Assembly: GCA_902461025.1 (NCBI GenBank)
Contig: CABPWC010000052.1
Location: forward strand, 1-11,384
Source: an uncultured Streptococcus sp.
GTDB taxonomy: Bacteria > Bacillota > Bacilli > Lactobacillales > Streptococcaceae
DNA: 11,384 bases
Reading direction: 5' to 3'
The position numbers were made by a program, and so were the translations under genes. Below, piece after piece: positions 6,746 to 11,384 of this stretch. How positions within the stretch are numbered: the first letter of the stretch is position 1; each line of letters opens with the position of its first letter. The notes beneath the pieces are model-generated. The model was given only the letters and a program-made list of their open reading frames with translations. It had not been told where the DNA came from and did no database searches.

Positions 6746-8113
6746 CTATTCATCAAACATGCTTCCGATTAAGCTACGGAATCGTTCAGTCAATTTTGGT
6801 TTTTCTTCTGATTGATTTAAAGTTGTTGAATCAGCAGTATAAGTTGGTTCTGCTGTTTCAGCTGAAGTTGTACCAAATACTGAACGTTGAGAAGCCACAG
6901 GTTTTTCCTGACTTGAAGTTCTGAAGTCAATTGGTTGTTGACGCAAAACTTGATCTCCTCTGATAGCTCTTTGAGCCAAAACATTAATTTCTGTAAGGCT
7001 TCCAGCAAATTCAGACAAACTAATTACATGAGCAAATGCAGGATTGCGGATACCCACTTGGTTTGGAACATAAAGTTTCACACGAACTCCAAGTACTTCC
7101 TGGGCAAGCTCGACGACACCCGGCAGAATAGCATTTCCACCAATCAGAGCAATACCACCTGGCAAGTCCAACAAATGTCTTCTTTCCAAATCTTGTTTGA
7201 TTTGTTCAAAGATATGTTTTAATCTAGCTGAAATAATTTGAGCCAAGTATTCTTCTGTAACTTCAACAGGTTCTACTTCACCAATAACTTCAACTTGGAA
7301 AGTTTCTTTGCTTGCAAGTTGCGGATAAGCTTCACCGTAGTTAAGCTTCAAACCTTCTGCAATTTTCTTAGAAGTTTTAAGAACTTTTGAAATGTCTTTA
7401 GTGACGTAATCGCCACCTTCTTGGTAAACATTTGTGTATTGAAGCTCTTGATTACGGATAGTTGCAACACTTGTTTGACCACCACCCATATCGATAACAG
7501 TCGCTCCAAACTCACGTTCTCCTTCGTTAAGAACAGAGTTTACAATTGCAAGCGGTGAAATAATCACGTTATCGACTTGAACTCCAACACGTTCTACAGT
7601 TTTACGAAGGTTGTGAAGAATGGTTCTTGGACCTGTATAGAGAAGTCCACGCATTTCCAAACGAACACCCATCATACCACGAGGGTCACGAATGCCTTGG
7701 AAACCGTCTACTACAAATTCTTCTGGCACAAACGTAATCACTTCACGATCAGGTGTCATGCTCTTTGTCAAAGCTGATTTGACAACATTCTCAACATCTT
7801 GATCTGTAATTTCTTTTGTATCTGATGTTACAGGAATCATCCCTTGAGTTGGTTCAACTTGCAATAAGTTTGCTGGAAGTCCAACGTTTACTGATTTGAT
7901 TGAAATTCCTGCTTTTTCTTCTGCTTGAGAAATAGCAGATTTGATAGCCGTTGCTGCGGCCTCGATGTCAACGATAATCCCATCCTTGACACCTTTACTT
8001 TTGGCGTTACTAACACCGATTACATTTACTTCACCATCTACAAGCTCAGCAACTAACACTTTAATTGAGCTTGTTCCAATATCTAAGCCTGTAAAGAAAC
8101 CATTTCTAGTCAT
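6746..8113 (-). CDS. ftsA: Cell division actin-like ATPase FtsA
   Basis: FtsA is an actin-fold protein that tethers FtsZ filaments to the membrane and recruits later division proteins. The 455-aa sequence has the phosphate-1 motif LDIGTSSIKV (10-19), the phosphate-2 motif VIDMGGGQT (206-214) and the adenosine motif ALIGGNAILPG (322-332). The 1C subdomain lies between the phosphate loops, at about 85-165. A variable linker (about 385-435) ends in the amphipathic membrane-targeting helix LTERFRSLIGSMFDE (441-455). It is the first gene of the division run. An extended -10 promoter lies about 80 bases upstream. The ATG at 8113 fits the family start (MxRxGFFTGLDIGTSS). An ATGTAA start-stop pair directly abuts it and sits at a better distance from the Shine-Dalgarno sequence. 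Confidence 0.97.
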   Translation of the reverse strand: MTRNGFFTGLDIGTSSIKVLVAELVDGEVNVIGVSNAKSKGVKDGIIVDIEAAATAIKSAISQAEEKAGISIKSVNVGLPANLLQVEPTQGMIPVTSDTKEITDQDVENVVKSALTKSMTPDREVITFVPEEFVVDGFQGIRDPRGMMGVRLEMRGLLYTGPRTILHNLRKTVERVGVQVDNVIISPLAIVNSVLNEGEREFGATVIDMGGGQTSVATIRNQELQYTNVYQEGGDYVTKDISKVLKTSKKIAEGLKLNYGEAYPQLASKETFQVEVIGEVEPVEVTEEYLAQIISARLKHIFEQIKQDLERRHLLDLPGGIALIGGNAILPGVVELAQEVLGVRVKLYVPNQVGIRNPAFAHVISLSEFAGSLTEINVLAQRAIRGDQVLRQQPIDFRTSSQEKPVASQRSVFGTTSAETAEPTYTADSTTLNQSEEKPKLTERFRSLIGSMFDE

Positions 8114-8128
8114 TACATTGCGTCCTCT
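8111..8128 (-). promoter_or_regulatory. ftsA ribosome binding site with overlapping start-stop codon pair
   Basis: On the minus strand AGAGAGGACGCAATGTAATG has GAGG (8127-8124) followed by ATG at 8118, immediately by the stop TAA (8115-8113), whose last base is the A of the ftsA ATG (8113). The start-stop ATG is five bases from GAGG and the real start is ten. Ribosomes may initiate on the first ATG, stop at once and re-initiate on ftsA, or ignore it. Confidence 0.6.
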
Positions 8129-8159
8129 CTATCTTCCAAGTTTCACACTTTGATTTTTT

Positions 8160-8185
8160 AATAGCTACAAGAAGGCATAGCTATT
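8160..8185 (-). repeat. Inverted repeat at the predicted 5' end of the ftsA mRNA
   Basis: AATAGCTA (8185-8178, minus strand) pairs with TAGCTATT (8167-8160), giving a perfect 8-bp stem with a ten-base loop. From the promoter position, transcription should start near 8186-8188, so the hairpin would be the very first element of the mRNA. It is followed by A residues on the minus strand, so it is not a terminator there. Confidence 0.6.
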
Positions 8186-8189
8186 CACA

Positions 8190-8228
8190 GAATATTATAT
8201 CACAAAAATCCGATTCGTGCCTAATTTT
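8190..8228 (-). promoter_or_regulatory. Probable ftsA promoter (extended -10)
   Basis: The minus strand contains TGATATAAT: a perfect -10 TATAAT (8199-8194) with the TG dinucleotide one base upstream (8202-8201), an extended -10. No good -35 is present. AGGCAC sits at 17-base spacing and TTAGGC at 19, and extended -10 promoters often need none. It is the only strong promoter-like site I see ahead of the division operon. Confidence 0.7.
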
Positions 8229-8498
8229 TTGTGATTTTATCGAAGGTTTTTCATTAAATTTATTTTAATATTCCATTACAAGTCCCTCTTTTTTATTTTT
8301 TCTCTGAAAAACAGTGTAAAAGAGTCAGAAAAGCTGAAAATTAACTGTGAAAATTCCTTTCTTTTTCAAAACTTGTCTATCTGTTTACAATTATTTTCCT
8401 AGTTATTTTCAAGACAAGGGTGATATCAACATACACTTGGTTATACGCCCTCTTTTTGCATGATATTCTTTTTCATTTTTGTCTTTTTAAAAAAAAGG
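8203..8498. other. AT-rich intergenic region between glf and ftsA, no gene seen
   Basis: About 300 bases with no ORF longer than a few codons and a start signal on either strand. It holds the upstream part of the ftsA promoter, an inverted repeat (CTTGTCT at 8372-8378 with AGACAAG at 8412-8418), and a hairpin with a T-run facing the plus strand (8417-8456), listed separately. The rest is T/A-rich sequence without a recognisable pattern. It may be debris from whatever rearrangement placed the polysaccharide genes next to ftsA. Confidence 0.6.
8417..8456 (+). terminator. Terminator-like hairpin facing the plus strand, with no upstream gene
   Basis: On the plus strand AGGGTG (8417-8422) pairs with CGCCCT (8446-8451), including one G-T pair. 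ATA (8423-8425) pairs with TAT (8442-8444), and TCAA (8426-8429) pairs with TTGG (8437-8440). That leaves single-base bulges at 8445 and 8441 and a seven-base loop. TCTTTTT follows. The shape fits an intrinsic terminator, but no gene points into it. Confidence 0.4.
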
Positions 8499-8527
8499 AA
8501 AAAGAAGCTAGAAACTAGCTTCTTTTT
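8486..8527 (-). terminator. Intrinsic terminator after glf (probably bidirectional)
   Basis: A perfect stem pairs 8515-8527 with 8499-8511 (core AAGAAGCTAG/CTAGCTTCTT) around a three-base loop. It starts inside the glf stop codon. On the minus strand it is followed by TTCC and then a long run of T, so it should end the polysaccharide operon before the division genes. On the plus strand the stem itself ends in five T residues. Confidence 0.9.
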
Positions 8528-9623
8528 ATGAAAATTCTTTCTCTACTACCTCAAGAGCACGCTCAATGACCACATGCATGTCGTAGTATTTATAGTCTGC
8601 TAGGCGGCCACAGAAGATGACCTTGTCATTTTTGGCTGCTTCTTCTTGATACTTAGCAAACATAGCGTTGTTCTTTTCATCGTTGATTGGATAATATGGT
8701 TCATCCCCACGTTTCCAATCAGCAGGGTACTCACGAGTGATAACCGTCTTCGGTTGAGTACCATACTCGAAGTGCTTGTGCTCGATGATACGAGTATAAG
8801 GAATCTCACGCTCTGTATAGTTGACCACTGCATTACCTTGATGGTTTTCCTCATCCAAGACTTCGTGCTCAAAACGGAGACTACGGTATTCCAACTCCCC
8901 ATGTTTGTAGTCAAAGTACTGGTCAATCATTCCTGTAAAGACAACTTTATCAGCTGATTTTTCCAGCTCTTCACGATTGGCGAAGAAATCAACCCCAAGT
9001 TCTACTTCTACATCGCCCAACATGTTTTCGATGATGACGTTGTAGCCACCGATTGGAATCCCTTGGTAACGGTCGTTAAAGTAGTTGTTATCAAAGGTCA
9101 AACGCACTGGAAGGCGCTTGATGATAAACGGAGGAAGATCTGTTGCAGAACGTCCCCATTGCTTTTCTGTATAGCCCTTGATCAATTTTTCATAGATATC
9201 CGGACCAATCAACTTGATGGCTTGTTCTTCAAGGTTTTTAGGCTCAACATCTTTCATATCAGCCGTTTGCTCTGCAATCTTGTCCTTAACTTCTTGTGGT
9301 GTCTTAGTTCCCCACATGGCATAAAAGGTATTCATGTTGAAAGGAAGATTGTAGAGGCTTCCCTTGTAGTTAGCCACTGGTGAGTTGATATAGTTATTGA
9401 ATTCAGCGAACTGGTTCACATAGTCCCACACTTTTTTGTTAGAAGTATGGAAAATGTGGGCACCATACTTGTGGACATTGATGTCTTCAACATTTTCACA
9501 GTAGATATTTCCACCGATGTGATCACGTTTGTCAATCACTTTTACTTTTTTTCCACGTTTTGTAGCTTCATGTGCAAAGATTGCTCCAGACAAACCTGCA
9601 CCAACGATAAGATAGTCGTACAT
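8526..9623 (-). CDS. glf: UDP-galactopyranose mutase
   Basis: This cytoplasmic flavoenzyme interconverts UDP-galactopyranose and UDP-galactofuranose, supplying galactofuranose for surface polysaccharide. The 365-aa protein has the FAD-binding Rossmann motif GAGLSG (8-13), the flavin-site segment DKRDHIGGN (31-39) and GAHIFHT (54-60). It also has KQWG with Trp156, KRLPVR with Arg174, and PYTRI with Arg278, the arginines that hold the substrate diphosphate in bacterial mutases. A closing GRLADYKYYDMH (339-350) binds FAD. The frame is open to an ATG at 9635, but I chose 9623: GGAG lies seven bases before it, and the protein then starts MYDYLIVGAG as usual. It directly follows the flippase gene and ends in a strong terminator. 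Confidence 0.96.
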   Translation of the reverse strand: MYDYLIVGAGLSGAIFAHEATKRGKKVKVIDKRDHIGGNIYCENVEDINVHKYGAHIFHTSNKKVWDYVNQFAEFNNYINSPVANYKGSLYNLPFNMNTFYAMWGTKTPQEVKDKIAEQTADMKDVEPKNLEEQAIKLIGPDIYEKLIKGYTEKQWGRSATDLPPFIIKRLPVRLTFDNNYFNDRYQGIPIGGYNVIIENMLGDVEVELGVDFFANREELEKSADKVVFTGMIDQYFDYKHGELEYRSLRFEHEVLDEENHQGNAVVNYTEREIPYTRIIEHKHFEYGTQPKTVITREYPADWKRGDEPYYPINDEKNNAMFAKYQEEAAKNDKVIFCGRLADYKYYDMHVVIERALEVVEKEFS

Positions 9624-9634
9624 AGTTAACTCCA

Positions 9635-11047
9635 TTATTTCTTAATGATTTGTTTTAATTCTTTTACATCTACCACTTTCAGAGATAGAATTGCAAAAAG
9701 ATAAATGATTCCGCCAAGCACTGCAAAAACTAGAACATTTAGGGTTGGCGAAAAATGTATAACTGTTTTTGAACCTAGCAAAATGCCATACATGATAGCT
9801 GATGCTAGAATAATTTTTGTCATAGATCCAATAATAGGAACTTCTTTTAGGTATCTGCGGGTAAAGTATAATTGAATTGCCCACACTAGCGCCTCTGTTA
9901 AGACAGAAACAATGGCTGCTCCGATATAACCAAGTTTAGGAAGGAATAATAAGTTTAATCCTACACTGATAATTGCAGGAGCCGTTGTCGAAATCATGAA
10001 TTCTTTATTTCGGTTATGAGGGATCAATATCTGAATTCCCATAATATTGGTCCAACCGATAAAGAACATACGGAAGATCATAATTGCAATTGCATAGCGT
10101 GCATCCTGAAAATCTTGACCAAGGAAAAATTGAACAAAATCATCATTGACAATCAAGATTCCTGCCATCATTGGAAAAATGACTAAATTATAAATGAGGA
10201 AGGACATTTCATGCATCTTATTGACTGCCTTATGATCACCTGTGGCTAATAAATGCGCAACACGAGGTAGCATAACACTCCCCAAGGAAGTTACCAAGGT
10301 CAGAAGGATATTTACCAACTTTAGAGCCTGGTCATAAATCCCTACATCCTTTGTAGAAGCTAAAGCTCCAAGCATGGTACGGTCTAAGGTAACATATAAG
10401 GAAATCGCTACTTGAGGAAGGAATAATAGTATAACAGGCTTCAAATGATGCCTAGCATATTCTATGTCAAAATGAGGTCTACCGATAAACTCTCGAGCAG
10501 GCAACCACATACTTAGTTGCCCCAAAAGCTCAAATATGGTTAGTAAAAAAACATAGAGATATAGGTCGTTTGCAGATTTGACAAAGAGAAAGATAGAGGC
10601 AACCCCAACGATTTTAACCGTGATGTTTCGAACAGTAATCTTTCGAAAATCCTCCAACCCTTGAAAGAGCCAAGAGATGTCTAAGCCTTTAGAAACTAAG
10701 CTCAAGCCTAGAATGTAGGCTACCGGATTTTGCATAAAGGGAAGAGCCATACAAAGAAGGCCATACAAGGTTAGAGAAAGAAGAGTTGCACCTAATTGCA
10801 GGGAGTAGATTCCCCAAAAGTTTTTTTCGATTTCCTTGCGATGCCCTGAAATGACCTTGGTTCCATAGTTAGCAACTCCCAGAGTCGCTAAGAGGATGAA
10901 GTAAGTAACGATGGAATTAAAATAACCATACGTCCCTAAATCATCCGAAGAAAAGACCCGCGTCACATAGGGAGTCGTAATAATCGGGAGTATAATCACC
11001 AACAATTGATAAGAAAGATTGTAGGCGTAGTTTTTTAATACTTTCAT
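9635..11047 (-). CDS. wzx: Polysaccharide repeat-unit flippase (Wzx family)
   Basis: This 470-aa multispanning membrane protein belongs to the MOP/PST exporter superfamily. The N-terminus (YNLSYQLLVIILPIITTPYV followed by TRVF) and LGVANYGTKVIS (56-67) are typical of streptococcal and other Gram-positive Wzx proteins. About 12-14 hydrophobic segments are spread along the length, with a basic C-terminus (KELKQIIKK). It would flip undecaprenyl-diphosphate-linked oligosaccharide units to the outer face of the membrane before Wzy polymerisation. The ATG at 11047 lies eleven bases after a 26-codon ORF whose stop overlaps AGGA. Downstream, glf begins within 15 bases. Function is assigned by family; the specific polysaccharide cannot be read from this gene alone. 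Confidence 0.93.
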   Translation of the reverse strand: MKVLKNYAYNLSYQLLVIILPIITTPYVTRVFSSDDLGTYGYFNSIVTYFILLATLGVANYGTKVISGHRKEIEKNFWGIYSLQLGATLLSLTLYGLLCMALPFMQNPVAYILGLSLVSKGLDISWLFQGLEDFRKITVRNITVKIVGVASIFLFVKSANDLYLYVFLLTIFELLGQLSMWLPAREFIGRPHFDIEYARHHLKPVILLFLPQVAISLYVTLDRTMLGALASTKDVGIYDQALKLVNILLTLVTSLGSVMLPRVAHLLATGDHKAVNKMHEMSFLIYNLVIFPMMAGILIVNDDFVQFFLGQDFQDARYAIAIMIFRMFFIGWTNIMGIQILIPHNRNKEFMISTTAPAIISVGLNLLFLPKLGYIGAAIVSVLTEALVWAIQLYFTRRYLKEVPIIGSMTKIILASAIMYGILLGSKTVIHFSPTLNVLVFAVLGGIIYLFAILSLKVVDVKELKQIIKK

Positions 11048-11048
11048 G

Positions 11049-11077
11049 TCAATCCGTCCTATTTATAATCAATCCGT
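11049..11077. repeat. Nine-base direct repeat TCAATCCGT before the flippase gene
   Basis: The plus strand carries TCAATCCGT at 11049-11057 and again at 11069-11077, 20 bases apart. It spans the end of the small ORF and the flippase ribosome binding site. It could mark a small duplication or be chance. Confidence 0.4.
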
Positions 11078-11139
11078 GAAATTAGAAATTGTGACCGAAC
11101 AGACTTACAATGAGCAATTATTCTAAAAGCTTCTATCAT
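11059..11139 (-). CDS. Small ORF of 26 codons with strong ribosome binding site, unknown
   Basis: The translation begins MIEAFRIIAHCKSVRSQF and ends RIDYK; I do not recognise it. The ATG at 11139 is preceded by AGGAAAGAGGAAAT, one of the best ribosome binding sites in the window. The stop TAG at 11059-11061 overlaps AGGA, eleven bases before the flippase ATG, so translation of the two could be coupled. It may be a real small protein, a leader that sets flippase translation, or the N-terminal stub of a deleted transferase. The MIxxFRIIAH start vaguely recalls the N-termini of polysaccharide acetyltransferases, but this is weak. It is basic and has no membrane segment. Confidence 0.5.
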   Translation of the reverse strand: MIEAFRIIAHCKSVRSQFLISRIDYK

Positions 11140-11194
11140 ATTTCCTCTTTCCTACAATTTTTTTGATATTTGTTGCAAATTAAATTGGTTTTAT

Positions 11195-11212
11195 GCACGA
11201 TACTATCGTAGC
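11195..11212. repeat. Imperfect palindrome over the glycosyltransferase stop codon
   Basis: GCACGATACTATCGTAGC reads almost identically on both strands, with ACGATA and TATCGT arms around a single base. It covers the stop of the upstream gene. It has no T-run next to it, so it is not an obvious terminator. Confidence 0.35.
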
Positions 11213-11384
11213 AACAAATACAATTTAGGGCTAAACATAAAAATAAGGTATTTTAGTTTTACTTTCCATGATAGCTTACTATTTTTTAGCAACTCACTCA
11301 TTTCGACTTTCAACAACTCTTTATCTTTTGAAAAATCTTTTAAGCCTGAGTCAGCTTTTGCACCAATCACTACAAAACCACCTA
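11203..11384 (-). CDS. C-terminal end of a probable polysaccharide glycosyltransferase (cut by window edge)
   Basis: The last 59 codons are visible, from GGFVVIGAKADSGLKDFSKD to FSPKLYLLLR, with stop TAG at 11203-11205. The basic stretch WKVKLKYLIFMFSPKLYLLL resembles the C-terminal tail of family 2 glycosyltransferases in streptococcal capsule and receptor-polysaccharide loci, which often end in a K/R-rich amphipathic segment followed by SPKLY. This fits the flippase and UDP-galactofuranose genes that follow. The catalytic part is outside the window, so donor and acceptor cannot be named. The gap to the next ORF is 63 bases and AT-rich. Confidence 0.7.
   Translation of the reverse strand, partial: GGFVVIGAKADSGLKDFSKDKELLKVEMSELLKNSKLSWKVKLKYLIFMFSPKLYLLLR

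Noticed and set aside
6302..6772. Plus-strand open frame of 156 codons opposite ftsZ
   Set aside because: It lies fully antisense to the conserved FtsZ N-terminal region, is rich in Pro/Ala/Ser as expected from the complement of Gly-rich codons, and has no homology I recognise.
8295..8350. Possible second hairpin in the glf-ftsA spacer (ACAGT/ACTGT arms, with TCAG/CTGA inside)
   Set aside because: The stems are only 4-5 bp with large unpaired stretches in AT-rich sequence; not distinguishable from chance.
8372..8418. Seven-base inverted repeat CTTGTCT/AGACAAG followed by TTTT on the minus strand
   Set aside because: The loop is about 33 bases and AT-rich, too open for a credible terminator. 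It also overlaps the better plus-strand hairpin.
8646..8957. Open frames on both strands inside glf of just over 100 codons
   Set aside because: They are shadows of glf, whose own frame carries all mutase motifs. They have no convincing ribosome binding sites.
9624..9635. ATG at 9635 as the glf start (four extra residues)
   Set aside because: It would put GGAG inside the coding region. The ATG at 9623 has GGAG at seven bases and matches the normal mutase N-terminus.
1..11384. CRISPR arrays, insertion sequences, tRNA or rRNA genes, phage genes
   Set aside because: No regularly spaced repeats, transposase motifs, cloverleaf-forming segments or rRNA signatures were seen on either strand.

Overview
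The window looks like a low-GC streptococcal chromosome, most likely from the Mitis group (S. mitis/oralis/pneumoniae relatives). The basis is the gene order ftsA-ftsZ-ylmE-sepF-ylmG-ylmH-divIVA-ileS, the FtsZ tail ending TPPFFKNR, the FtsA tail ending GSMFDE, and a DivIVA with Thr201 in a DMTRQF context. All recognised genes lie on the minus strand, so transcription runs from the right edge of the window to the left.

Right part (about 8500-11384): the distal end of a cell-surface polysaccharide (capsule or receptor polysaccharide) operon. In transcription order it holds the last 59 codons of a probable glycosyltransferase cut by the window edge, a 26-codon small ORF with a strong ribosome binding site, a Wzx-type flippase, and glf (UDP-galactopyranose mutase). 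A strong hairpin terminator overlaps the glf stop codon. The mutase makes UDP-galactofuranose for the repeat unit, and the flippase moves lipid-linked units across the membrane.

Middle part (about 8100-8500): a 412-base AT-rich intergenic region with an extended -10 promoter for ftsA, a stem-loop at the predicted 5' end of the ftsA transcript, and a hairpin with a T-run that faces the plus strand, where no gene is seen.

Left-centre part (2108-8113): a tightly packed division operon. FtsA and SepF tether FtsZ to the membrane. YlmE (PLP protein), YlmG (YggT membrane protein) and YlmH (S4 RNA-binding protein) follow, and DivIVA closes the run. The unexpected item is an intact 84-codon ORF between ylmH and divIVA. 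It is a stand-alone copy of the DivIVA N-terminal membrane-targeting domain, 50 % identical to the neighbouring DivIVA over the first 60 residues by my count. Its start region is a near-copy of the divIVA start region, which points to tandem duplication.

Left edge (1-2100): an isoleucine-type T-box leader and the first 617 codons of ileS, which runs off the window. No separate terminator is visible between divIVA and the T-box, so the T-box terminator probably also ends the division transcript when charged tRNA-Ile is plentiful.
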